Position numbers and translations under genes: made by a program. This document shows positions 12,268 to 24,900 of a DNA stretch of 64,000 nucleotides, piece after piece (within the stretch, counting starts at the first letter, position 1; the number at the start of each line of letters is the position of its first letter). The stretch comes from Trochalopteron elliotii (taxonomy: Eukaryota; Chordata; Aves; Passeriformes; Leiothrichidae), in NCBI GenBank assembly GCA_024734555.1, contig JANPWX010000204.1:2293663-2357662 (forward strand), written 5' to 3'. The notes beneath the pieces are model-generated. The model searched no databases. It was given only the letters and a program-made list of their open reading frames with translations, and was not told where the DNA came from.

Positions 12268-12273
12268 AATAAA
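12268..12273 (+). terminator. HDDC2 poly(A) signal
   Basis: A perfect AATAAA 25 bases after the HDDC2 stop codon, with a TG/T-rich stretch following at about 12278-12305. Cleavage is expected near 12290. This would make the 3' UTR unusually short (about 50 bases); longer transcripts using later signals cannot be excluded. Confidence 0.75.
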
Positions 12274-12943
12274 TACTTTGGTTTATATTCTGGTCATTAT
12301 TTTTTCTCCTCTAACATCACTAATTCTGCTGGCAGATTTTTTTCTTGAGCATTCACTGCTGGGAATCCCAGCACCACTTAAAGAGGAGCAGGTAATGTAG
12401 TTGCCTCTCAGATCAGAGGTTGTGTCAGGGAACAAAGAATTACTATATTTGGGGTTTTCCTTTTTTTCAGTCAGCCTCTAATTAATGCAATCTCAGTTAC
12501 AAGTAGATTCTCCACTGGGGAAATTCAGGTACGTTTAAAAATTAGTTGATTACAATCTAATCTGTTCACGTAATGCACTGTGTGGGGCAAGTGGTCTTGT
12601 TCTGTGAATTTCTAAATATGTATGGATTTAAGTACCTTCAAAATGGGTTAATATCCACTTGGTGCTGCACAGAAATGAGACCAATGGGCATGTGTCTGTA
12701 GAAGCTGTTGGCTGAGCTTAGAGATGAGATTTCTTTGGAGTGCATAAGCCTTAAGTGATGGTGCATAAAACTGGTAATCTCATTAATTACATTTTCTCAA
12801 TATCTTCTTTGTTTCATACAACTTTTCCCCTGTTCATGTGTTGTATCAGGGAATGGTGCCAGTATTTCCATAAGGTCTATATTCCTGACTCCCCCTCACC
12901 CCAGACTGGCAGTTTTACAGACTCCTTCACAGGTAATTGACAA

Positions 12944-13050
12944 TCACAGAATACTTGAGGTTGGGAGGGACCTTTGGAGTTTGTGCAATTTAATGCAGAA
13001 GCCTGTGCAGTCAGATAAAGCTGGCTCCCCTCTTCAGCCTGTCACATGCT
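12944..13050 (-). repeat. CR1 LINE 3'-end fragment
   Basis: Antisense CR1 3' terminus: AATCACAGAATACTTGAGG followed by TTGGGAGGGACCT. The match fades after about 100 bases, so the inner boundary is approximate. Confidence 0.75.
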
Positions 13051-13991
13051 GGTACCAGTTCTGCTGTAAGTGAGTTTCTGGCAGAAGTAGACTCTAATGT
13101 AGAAGTACAGAATGATTGTGAAGTAAAGCTGTAGTGGTGGTAAATGCCACGATGAGGCCAGTGTCTGCACACCCAACTGCTGAGTTGTGTGCTGTTGGAG
13201 ATGAGGGCAATGCCAGGATTACCAAATAAACAAAACTTGCACCTGGAAAAATTACATGGTAGAGACCTGGAGTTCTCTTCTCTCTCTTCTGCCTCATGTC
13301 AGATGAAGCAGCATAAAACTAAATTCACCTACCTTTACAGGTAGGTAATGTATCTGAACACACATTTTCAGGCACCATGACTCAGGAAATGCTTTCTTTA
13401 TGCAAACCTCAGGGGCCTGATTGAAGCTCACAAAGTGTTCTGTGGCTGGTGCCTTTCCTAGAGCACGGAGTGCTGTGCAGAGATGCTGGGAGCTTCTTGC
13501 CTCACTGGCTGGCACAGTGCACAAAATCTGCAGAGTGTATTGGCCTGGTTCAGAGCACATGCCAGATGCCTGCTCTGCTCAGGAACCCCCCGGGGCAGCA
13601 GTCATGCCCTGTGGCAACCCTAGAAGAACAGGTTGCAATTTGCTGAGCTGATTAGTGGTTCTTGGCAACAGATTGTCATACTGCAGAGGGGGATGGAGTG
13701 GGGCCCACCAAGCTTTTGCCAGCATTTTTATTCCACCTAGGTGCACACAAACCATAGTCTCCATTAGTTTGCGTTGAATGCTGAGTGTGAAAGAGCTACA
13801 GATGCATGGAAGAGCAGAATTAAGAACATTCTTGACAAATCAGAAAAGTGGCCTAGAAGAGATGTTTGGTAGAAGCACACCCAGCACAAATACTGCTCCT
13901 AAGCAGGAACAGTCCATTCCTGCAGTGCACCAGGAGGATTCCCCATTCTGCAGGGGATCAAGGGGACAGAGCGTGGAACCCCATGCACAGT

Positions 13992-14086
13992 AATCATAGA
14001 GTGGTTTGTGTTGGAAGGGAACTTAAAGATCATCTCTAGTTCCAATTCCCTTGCCAGTGGCAGGGACACCTTCCACTGGGTTGCTC
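13992..14086 (-). repeat. CR1 LINE 3'-end fragment
   Basis: Antisense CR1 tail: AATCATAGAGTGGTTTGTG, TTGGAAGGGA, AAAGATCATCT, then GGCAGGGACACCTTCCACT. It lies immediately beyond the likely TPD52L1 poly(A) signal. Confidence 0.9.
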
Positions 14087-14129
14087 GGTACTACTGATAA
14101 ACACGGAATTAAAATATCACAAAGGGTAA

Positions 14130-15788
14130 AAGAGTAAGAGAGAAATTTATTTTTAATAAGAATATCAAGAACTTCATTTACACAAACTAAGTCATCAATA
14201 CCTTCCACTTTAAATAAATTCACATTTACACACAAAACCACGTAAAATAAGCTAGAAAATTGTCACAAGAATACTAGAAAGCTATTAGATTTACTTCCAT
14301 GCTAAAAATCACACTGAAGAGGCATGTGATATAAATGTCCAAAGTTAACTTATGTCCAGTAGAACGTTACAAAAGGACTTTCAACTTTGTAAAAACTAAC
14401 AAAAGCCACACCAGAAAAAACGGAAATCACGTAAAGCCACATTTTCTCACAAGATTTTAAGCACTCTGTAATGTCAAACTCACTAATGCTGATTTGAAGC
14501 TTTGGCGCGTGCTCAAAAAATGCATCCATTTTCAAAGGAGCCAGGCTCTTTTCCATCCTGTTTACTGATAACACTGTGCCCACCTCAGTGTGTGGTGAGC
14601 TGAGCAACGCAACATGCGGACTGGCACGTGCTCACTAAACAGCAAGATAGTGTCACAAATGTGCTGCTCTTTCCTTAGAAAACATGTTAAAAGAATGCAA
14701 TTCACAAAACATGCTGAATCAAAGCTGACAGATGTCTGGCTCTTGGTGATTGAGCAGAGATAATGCGGTTGGTGGAATTACATCCTGGAGCAAAGCACAA
14801 CAAAATTTGACACCAAAAGTGAAGTTCTTACTCATCCTGTGCATTGTCAGGTGACAGGGTCTATGCTAGCAGCTCTGAAGGCATGGGCTCACTAACCTAT
14901 GGCACATCTGAAGCCAAATGTTGGGTTTGTATTCTTTCACTTAAGGCTGTATCTTGACAGAGGCTCATAAATGTATCTTCCCTTAGTTTTGAGGAGAAAA
15001 TACGGAGGCAAAAATATTAGAGGTTCCCTCCACTCCACTTGATTTTCTAATTAATTTCACTGCCAAGTCTTACCAAACCAAAGAGAGCCAGCAATGGTGC
15101 ACATTTTGAAACTGAAACTTTCCCAGCCAAACTGACCATCTGAAATCAGCAGCCATGATAGGTTGTTTCTGTATGAATAACCAGGTGTCTCTTCCTGCCC
15201 TCCTTAACTCTGCTGCCAAAGGGGTGTAGGGTAATGCCAGACTGCACCACTGAAGGAGAAACAGCTTTTTGTGACACTAAGTGATTTTAATTTTGTTAGG
15301 AAGGAGATGATGCACAGACACTCCTGAGCAAAGGGCACCTGGTATGGGTGGTAGACAGCTGGTGTATGGGCTACTGCTGGCAGTTGAATGCTTTGCACAG
15401 CTCTATGTCCATCTGTCTGATGTGGCACTGAGAGGGAAGCCAGAAACCAACAGATAGAAAAGAGTAAACCAAAATAAATAAGAAACAGAGACTGGGAGAT
15501 TGTTAGAGGGAAATTACATGTAACTGAAAACTATTTAGTCACTTAACAGAATTTAGTGCATTATAGCCAATGACTTGCACGTGGTTTTGATGATGTACAA
15601 AATATCTGGTAAAATGACCCATCTGAAATAGAAACAGGGAGAGGAAACATTTCTCCAATACAAGGCTAGGATGGCAGTTTTCCAAAGCTGACAAAACCTT
15701 GTTGCACAAGTTGTGTGGTGAGGGAGGGCTGAAAATCACTGGTCAAGTCTCTGAAGAGAGGCATGTGGGACTCAGGAGGACCTGCTTT
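14130..15788 (-). other. TPD52L1: TPD52L1 3' UTR (probable)
   Basis: Sequence between the TPD52L1 stop codon and the candidate poly(A) signal. It contains no recognised repeat, and its AT-rich distal part fits a long 3' UTR. The first 46 bases after the stop (15788-15743) are also an open alternative frame of the last exon. Confidence 0.55.
14146..14151 (-). terminator. TPD52L1 candidate poly(A) signal
   Basis: TTTATT on the + strand, i.e. AATAAA on the gene strand, about 1.64 kb after the stop codon. Sequence upstream of it on the gene strand is AT-rich, as in a vertebrate 3' UTR, and a CR1 fragment follows. Other signals could be used, so the 3' end is tentative. Confidence 0.5.
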
Positions 15789-15920
15789 TTAACACTGAAG
15801 CTCTTCTTCACTTTCAGGGAGTCGGGTGCCAGCAAGGGAGCTCTGAGCACTGGCATGGGCTGTAGAGCTGAGAACTTCTTCAAAACTGCCTCCCGTGTTG
15901 CTTGTCCCACCAACCTTGGT
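15789..15920 (-). CDS. TPD52L1: TPD52L1 coding exon 7 and stop
   Basis: 43 codons, TKVGGTSNTGGSFEEVLSST to the conserved C-terminus EEELQC, then TAA at 15791-15789. The acceptor is TTATTTCAG. The final block is strongly conserved in D52-family proteins. Confidence 0.96.
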   Translation of the reverse strand, partial: TKVGGTSNTGGSFEEVLSSTAHASAQSSLAGTRLPESEEELQC

Positions 15921-18900
15921 CTGAAATAAGGCAAACAGAGAATAGCAAGTTCCTCTGCTCACACTGAGGCAAATCCTGTTTCCAGTCCGCCCCACGGCCA
16001 AGGAGAGCAGGGAACTGTTCAGGCAGAGAACACGTAGGGATGGGTTTTTCCTTAGAACAGCAGCTATAAAACCAGTCAAATAAAGCAAATTCTTTACTCC
16101 ACAATTTCTAAACTAGGCTGCCATCATAAAATCTGACAGTGGCATGTCTCATATGCTTAAAGGAACCAGTCCCTAAGTGGATCCCAGGTAGGATCCTAGA
16201 CCCTAGCAGTAAACCCAAGTGGTTGTTTACCTGAGTAGCTCACACTGGTTTCACTGTTTTTTTCCAATTCTATGCAGGCTGGATAAGAGATGGATTCTAA
16301 AATGACATGCTTCATTTGCTGAGTGGCCCACATGCCAGCTATGGCAACATAGCTGCTCGCAAAATACATAAACTATACTGGGATTTTGGACAGCAGAAGG
16401 AATGTAGTAACCAAAGGACAAACCCTGAAACCCTGATGGGATTCAGGTTGCTGAATCCCTTCAGGCACTTGTAGCTGCCTAAATACTGGTATATAAACCT
16501 GCCAGCAGCATTTTCACAGGGGAAGGCAGGGAAGCGATACCAAAATACATTAATCAAACATATCCATCTACTTCCAGAAGGCTTCAGGTCACTGAACTGG
16601 TAGTAAGTATTAAAAATAAAAATCAGTAAGACTAAATCTTTGAAAATGAAATTTCCTAACAAAGATAGAGCTGTATCTAAAGATTTGGAAATTATCAAGA
16701 CTAAGTGATGAAGAGACAAAGCTGTTGTGACTAGGTTGTCTTGGTAAGAGAACGTTATTTTGTAGCTTTGCTTGCTGATATATCCACTCGAAGTTAATTC
16801 AAGCCTGAAAATAGGACAAAATGTTTTACTCCATTCTAGAATTGCAGCAGAACTCAAAAGACAAGCTGACATTTTTTCAACCTCTCAGCCACTGAATGCT
16901 TAGGAAGATTATTTTAATTGAATGAACTTTGTGTTCTAAGTTTCCAAAGGGTTAATCCTACGTAATCCTGTTTCTTTAGCTAGCACAGCTTGAAAGTCCA
17001 ATAAAACATTTAATTCATCAGAGTTCAGATTTTCAGAAAAGTTTAAAAGAATGAGGCACCCTGGTCCTGTTTGATTTTCAGGGGAAGATGTAGTACACAC
17101 TCCCAAGAAAGCTGCAACCCAAAGTCCAAACTCCAAAAGCAAATAAAGTCTAATTTGAAATTTGACTTCTAAATGTTATGAAACCTGAATATCGGTTTTA
17201 GCAAACTGCAGAACACTGGGATCACTGAAGATTTGTAGTTGATATGGGGGTTGGAAAGATGATAAGTCTACTGCTGTTCTTTTTTCAGGGGCCTCTCTGG
17301 GTACTTCTCCACTTTTTGAGGCCACAACAAAACCCTAGAATTGAAGGGTAACTCCATGATTTCTTCCCCAATCCCCTGGTCTTCCTAATCTTGAAAGCCT
17401 TGGAACAGAGGCAGGAAAAAGGAGGAGCAATTCCCATTTGTCTGAAGTCTACCCTAGTGGTACCCTAAATCCATGACTCCAGCTTCCCTTCCCCATTTGC
17501 ACAAGGAAAAAGCAGGAAGGCAGCAGGCAGAAAGGCAGGCAGGAAGGCAGGAGAAAAGAAAGAAAAGAAAAAGAAAATACAGAAAGAAAATATTTTGAGA
17601 AAATGTCAGTGAGTTTGCAAGGAAAGATAGACAATGAACATTTCATGAGATGTGGAGGATTATTTCAGACTCAAAACTTATTGTATTGTCCTGCTCAATT
17701 ACAGATTTCTTAAAGGATGATCTAAGAGCACTCTGAACACAACAGGCTGAGCTGGCATGACAAATAGACTCCTCTAGAACACCTTTTCTTAATCAACAAA
17801 ATAAGATCAGGCTCCTCAAGCGGATCACTGTGAGAGGAAATGGTCTTCAGAGCTGTGCAGTTTGAATTACCTTTTTCTACTTCTGAATGACACATTGACA
17901 TGACTGGGAACAGACACTCCTTATTACCACTATTTTTGGCATTTCTGATATCACCTGCTTACTTTGGCAGAAATAATTTCTTAGCAACAAAGCAAAAGAA
18001 AACAATTTCTTTGCATATTGCCTTAATTTTCCATTACTGCTCTTGCACTACCATGAAATTCTTGATGGAACAACAAATTCAATCAGTCCCCTGTACAAAT
18101 GATAGGGACAACTAAGCTGTCACACTTTAACACACATAGGCATGCAAACTCTGCCCCTAACCTTTACCTTAAGGCTTGTGACAGTGGTTTCAACCTTCTC
18201 CTCAAATGATTTGAAAGTTGGAGAATTCCTAGGAGAAAAGAAAAAGTTGAAGGGAGGAAAAAGAATCATCTGCCAACATCATGGGATAACTCCACAATTT
18301 GATCAGTTCTTACCAGGCAACACTGCCAGCACAGAATGAAGGCTGGCTGGCAGCACAGGGCTATGAACACTCACTTGTGCTCTGTCAGTCAAATCCAATT
18401 ATGGTAATCGGATGAGTATTTTTTAGCCACAAATTTTCAAAAGCAGAACCTGCCTAGTAATTGAAACCAAATGATAACTGGCCTGCCTACTCTATGATAC
18501 ATTTATCATGTTCTCAGAAGAACAACCAGACAATGCTGCCTGTAATGCCGCTTTTCTATGGCTTTATCCATATGTATTGTTGCTGTAAAGAAATAGACTT
18601 TTTTTCAGCTGATGAGGAAGTTCATAACCTACATTATAAAAAAGATGCCAAGTTTAATCTCCTAAGGCTGGGAAGAAGGAGATTAGAACCATATGGGAAG
18701 TGGATCCCAAATGCCTTTGAGGAATCCTGCCCCCTTCCCCGTGATTTTTTGACTGTTGCTTTCAAAGACAAAGACTTTAGAGAGACTGTGTTCCTAAGGT
18801 GCCTCTCTGACTAAGCTATGCTTTTCTCTGTGTTCACCCAGCACGAAGGAGACTTGCACAAGTCTACAGTGGGTGAAGGAAACCTTCTTCTGGTTCTCTG

Positions 18901-21900
18901 CTCCTTGCTTTGCACCTGAGCGCTCATTTACAGCATATGTTCTGCTTCATAATTAGTGAATACTCTGAAGCTCAGGCACTGTTGTCCAGCACAGTTTCTG
19001 GTTCTGCAAATATATTTTTATCATATCCCTCATCAAGCTGAGTTAAAATGATCCCAGTTTAAGGGAAAGGCAAACAGAAGGCACTTGAAAAAATAATGCA
19101 AATTTAGTTTCTGCTGTTCAGATGACAAATTTTTTCATAGAGCAAGAAGGGTCAAAAGGACAGAGAAACTGAGCTTTATAACTTATATTTGATCCACAGG
19201 TCACATCAGTGAATGCCTGCCTTAAACTACCCACCTGCTGAAGTTGAATGAATTAGCATCCATCATTTAGTTGTGGGTTTGTTATTCATGCATGCTTGGC
19301 ACAGAATAGGGACAGTCATGTACTTAGAGGGCAAGGGAGTAAAAAGAAAGCTGGATACTAATTTTATTGAAAACAGTCCGAGCTTTACTTGAACAGACAT
19401 CAATATTTGGCTGCAGTCAAGTAAAGCGTGATTACAGCCATTAAAATATGAAAGCACTCATGTAAAATCCCTCCATAGGAGCATGATCCAAAGCCTGTTG
19501 GAGTGGAAAGCCTCTCTGACGTTAATGGGCTTTGGATGATGTTCTAGAGACAGCAAAACAACTGAATTTCAGATTCAGTAATACAAACCTGGTAACAATC
19601 AGCTACCCAAACACATCTCAGAACTGCTTCATTTACTCAAAGGCTTGTACATGAGATTAAGCAGTTAATACAATTAAAATTAAAAAAACCCCACAGTTAG
19701 CCTGTCCTGCAGCCCTCATCTACATGAATAACCTTAATTGATTGAAGTGAGACTACTCATCCAACTAAAAACTGCAGGATCAGGATCAAAGTATGCAAAT
19801 CCCCCCTCATTACTCTGTTGAACATCATCATAGCAAATAGAATGTGGGTAGCACATTACCTCATTGCAGGCATGCTTATGGAATGGCGAATAGAATAGCT
19901 GTGGGATGAAAGCAAAATTAGAAAAAAAGCTGTAAAATCTGATTTCCAGTATTATTATTATAATGTATTTTTTAAACTTAGCTTTAAATTAACATATACA
20001 TATTTTCAAGAGTACTGGTGTTCTTCCTCTCCTGATGGCAAGGGCTTGTCCAACTCCAGCTTACTCGCAGCACTACAGATCTTACCATCACATTCTCATC
20101 TCCACTGACCAGCAGTGGGGCTCAAAAGAATGATGCAAAACAGCTCCTGGCAAAATTAATTTAAATGGTGCAGACCCCAGCTATCTATGAGAACACATGC
20201 GAGGGGCACAGAGAGCCACCTCTGTGTCCTGCAGTGACAGAGGATGAGCTCTGTGTTGGACAGTAGGGATACACCCCAAATTTGGGCATATATCTAGTAG
20301 AGCTGGTTCAGCTGACTCCCAGTCTCAAAAGGCTCCTGCACAAATGGTTACCTAAACAAGAGTTTTCTTCAGCCACAGAGGCAGCACTCTCACTTATCTG
20401 CACCCCTCCAGGACATTTCACTTCCTCCTTCCCTCCTCAATTTCAGCAAAGATACGGGGCTATTTCCCACAGCTTTCATCCAGCTCTCCTTGTGACACTT
20501 CCCTCCTCAGATTTCCCAGCAGCAGGAGTATTGGAAGGTTGCAAGCAGAGGATGGCGCCTCTGCACTACTCAAAGATCCCAAAATCATGCACACCTTTAG
20601 ACCTGCAGATGCCACCCACGCAGACTGCTTGACTTATATGAGCCAAATTCTCCCACCTGAGACACCATCTCTGCTTTCACAGCATCACCTGTTCCCTGCT
20701 GCTGGGAAACACCAAGCCTGGTCCAAAGAAGAATCTTTATTTGAAGCTCAAGTACTTTCCATAAGCACATTTAGATCTGAATACTTTAAGTAAAGTGTGT
20801 GATACAAGAGTGTGTCTTTTTCCAAAAATCCCTGCATTGTTCCTTTCACTGTTGACTGACAGCTGCAGCCTGGTGTGACTGAGAACAGGGAGAGCTTTAC
20901 TGTAAGGATCACCAACATTTGGCTGCAGGCAAAGCATGATTATAGCATGAAAAAATGAAAGCTCTCATACAAACAGCACACGTTTGTTTTAAACTATACA
21001 AAACCAGAGCAACGCTGAGTCTATATACAGATGTGTTTTTCCAGATTAAAGATTCAGAAGTGGGGGTGGGGAAGGGAGGGAAGAGCTATTTGGCAAGCAG
21101 GTGGAATAGTGAGATCTAATACAAATTTTTTGCTGTTGTATATATTTTAAGGCTTCTGCTAAGATCAGATAGACAAGAACTGACAGCAGATAATGCTAAT
21201 GTTTCATGTTCAATTTCTCACATAATTTTTAAGACTTATGAAAGATTAGCCCAAATATTTTACAAGTGCACCAAATCTTTAACAATCCTCATTAAATTAA
21301 GCAAGCATCCTTGCCACTTTAGTTTTTTAACCCACAACAAATAGGCAAAAATAGAGTTTGGAAGTATTTCAGCATAGACTGCTCCTCTTCTAACAGCAAA
21401 ACATTCCAAGTATAACGGTTTAAGTCAGAAGATTAAATTCACATAGCTGAGAGATGGCGCATGACGGACAATCAAAATATTAAGTGCTTATTTTTTTGAG
21501 TTCATATTTTAATTTCTCCAAAGAGGTAAGAATGCAAGTTATAGAACAGTGCAAAGTCTTCTTTTAGTACAAGCCTGAAACGTTAAGCTTTTTTTAAAGA
21601 TACATGTCTGTGACAGTGATCATTGCAGAGAACAGAGATGCTTCATTACAGAGGTTGGTAAATACTACATTTTAGTTTCATCTCAGAATTGAGTTAAGAA
21701 GGTCAATCTATGCTGTACTTTGAAGTTTACTCAGTGAAGTTAGAGTCCTTGTTAGGATAACTTAGCTGAATGGAAAAAATGCTCTTGAGCTTTTCAGTGC
21801 ACTTAAGATACTACAAGGCCAGAGGGACTGGGAGGACACTGAGGGCTGTTCAGCCTCTCTTCAGGGTGAACTGATGTAAAGCCAGACTGCTTATAGAATC

Positions 21901-24900
21901 TTTGAGAACACATAAAATTGTTTTCTAATTCATCATATATTCAAGTGCTTCACAGAATCAATAAACTCAAACTCTAAATATAAAAAACTCTTTTATTATC
22001 TGTAGAACTTGGAAATTTCCCCAGGACTCAAGACTTTTAAAGAATCATGGCTAAGATACTTTTGCTCTATTGAAGAAGAAGTATGTAAATACTTCACATA
22101 ATCTTTACAAAACTCAGCCGAATAGAATTTTTACTGTTGCTCATGTTTGAACCTCTGACAGAAAGAATATGGTTGAGAGAATGCGATTATATATAAATAG
22201 GTTTTCCCAAGACCAACATCTTTTGAATGCATCCATTATTTGAATTTGAGACTAATCTACTCAAGGCAAACACTTAGTCCAGTCCTTTTCTTGTTACACT
22301 CACCACGCTGTAAAAATGAGGCATAACAGTTTAAGTAGTCCATGCTTTTTTTCTGTATAATGATGCTGAAAGGAAAGAGGTTACTGCATTACAGTCCATA
22401 AAACAAATCCTGTCAAATACAGAGGCAGTATTCAAGGAGAGTAATGTGTCTTACCTAATTGAATGTGATCTGTGGTGGATGCACAAGGAAAGAAAAGAGT
22501 TAAAAGTGTTAGGAAAAGGTAACAAAAATAGACATATACATCTGTAGCATGTCAAACTGCCCAAGGAGAAAAATAAAATAATTTGCATTCAAATCTTGAT
22601 GCTGGAATTCACAGTAGAATGTGGATCAGTTCAGATCCCTCCAACGCAAAAGTTTTTATACACTCCTTCACTATGCAGTCACCTATTCTGTATGCATTGG
22701 AAACCACTTGAAAAATTGAAAAGTTTTGTCTGCTAAATTTTGTGTTCTCTTCATTAGAACAGATTTAAACAATGTTAATTGGTTTCCTTCCTCATAGCCT
22801 CCCATGGTATCATTAAATAGAAAGTATAGGTGAACTGGAATTGTACATGTACATAAGAGCAAATAGGTTTTTTTTTCCCCTCTGAATTCCTTAATCATCT
22901 CTCATTTAAAAAAGGCTACAGAAAAAATAAGGAGTTTTTAATTCCTAAAACAACATTTTCTATAATACTTGTTCCTTGTTGAAAACAATACTTGAAACAC
23001 TTTGACACTGTGTTCCACCTCACAGGAAACTTAATTAAGGCGGAACTGGGAGAGACACACTGATATACAATATTCAAAGAATGTCATTAATGTTCCAAAG
23101 TTGAGAAATGATGAGACAGACAAGCCTCTCCTTCATCTGTGTTACTGATGTAGTCTTTAATTACAGACCGCTTCAAGGGAACACCTGCCTCATGCAGCGA
23201 GCCATAGAGGTGGTGCACACTTAATGAATATCTCTTCACATACTCATTTTTCACATCCTTTCTCAATGTGTGGTGTGATGCATTATTTACTGTGCAATGT
23301 TCATACTTTGCTCCAAAGAAAAGCATTGATTTCTTCAGGTTTATTCACAAGGTTATATACATCACCATGTATACTGATGCTTCTTAAACATTCAAGGGTT
23401 TGTCTTCACAACACATTTCTGCTTAGACCTGTTTAAGTAATACTGTTGCCCCCCCTTGTACTACCTGCTGGCTCCCAGTAACAGCCACCCCTTTCTCCAT
23501 GCCATTACAGATACCTGCACAGACATATGATAAGGAAATCTCTGTTACTGCAGACCTCTAAAAACCAGCACCAATTAAGGGGCAAATGTCCATGGAAGTG
23601 AGAGAAAACAACTTCATCACCCATCAGCAAAAGAAATGCTTATGAAATTATGTTCTGAAGCAAGGTAGTATTGCTATTTCCTTTATAGGGGTATCAAAAG
23701 ACAGAAAGGTTTGAGAATGGTAGTTTCATGCATGACAGACAGCTGTGACGGACAAATTTGAAGGACTTTACATCTGACAGCACTTTTAAGTGGCCAGAAC
23801 ATCCCTACATCACAGAAGCCCTAAAAGGCTGTGCAAAAATTCCATCACCACAAACAACAACAACACCACCCCCAAAAAGCACAACAATAAGGGCACAGCA
23901 AAAATCAGCTCCCAAAGGGGTAAAGCAGATTAATCATACCTGAACTATCACCAAAAGATTTTGGCCCCACCTGCTTCTAAAAATTTTCAATGCCAGAGAT
24001 TTCATAGCCTTCAGAAATGCTCAGCTGCACTCACGAGCCACAAGGCTAGGCTTGCTAGCCCTTCTCTGCAGAGCTGCATGGTCAGTGTTCCCCATCTCTG
24101 CTTTTGAATTTTTCCCCCATTTGTCAATAAAGCATGTTTCACTTTCCTACGCTGAATTTTATCATTGAAAATAATGTGGATTTATAATCCTGGTACCTAA
24201 AGTGCTTGCATACCCTGCCACTGCAGTCATATGGAATTCTAAGTGATGCCATCCTGGCACCTTCATCTAACCCAGCAATGAAAATAATGATGAGTAACAG
24301 ACTCAGGATAGATAGGTCAGCTACTGAGACCTATTCTTTGGATACAATTTTCAATTCCCTATGCTCTCTTCCTGCTAAAGCAATAACACCTAAGCTGTAT
24401 TTCTCCAGTTCTGCAAAAACAGTACAGACAGCCTTATCAAAGTCAAGCTCTATCACATTTCCTACCTTCCATCTATCCTCTATGACAGGTGCTGTCAGTT
24501 CAAGATAATTGTTCTTGACAAACCCTTTTATGTTTTTGCCATCATGCTCTCTTCTAAATGCTTAGAAAATAACAGGTTAATGCATTCATTCAGTATCTGC
24601 TTTGCAGTTCTCAGAACTTCCCTTGCCCCTCTGGGGAGGAATTAACTTTGCCTTCCTCCACCCCTCCAGTGCCTCCTATACCTTCTGTGCTGATCTCTGA
24701 GGGGCACATCCAACTGCCACAGCCATGCCCGCAGGCTGTCCCTCCCTGCAGTCTTTTGTGTCTTTCCACATGAGCCTTCCAACTCCTGGCAGGAATGAGG
24801 CATTATATTACCTTCATTCAACTTGAGAGCTGGCTCATCCCAGGCACTGAATTTGAAAGGGGTCTGTGTGATCATGTAATTAAAGAAAACGTACCAGACA

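Larger units (their letters stand above)
12295..14130. other. Intergenic gap between convergent genes
   Basis: The 3' ends of HDDC2 (+) and TPD52L1 (-) face each other across about 1.8 kb. The interval holds two CR1 fragments (12944-13050 and 13992-14086). A GC-moderate block at 13400-13970 has overlapping short frames in both strands but no recognisable gene. An additional TTTATT (AATAAA on the - strand) at 13727 could serve longer TPD52L1 transcripts. Confidence 0.7.
18229..19859 (-). other. TPD52L1 intron 5
   Basis: About 1.6 kb between exons 5 and 6. It contains one copy of a ~90-bp sequence duplicated across exon 5 (19367-19461) and an imperfect inverted repeat at 19486-19537. Nothing else is recognised. 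Confidence 0.75.
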
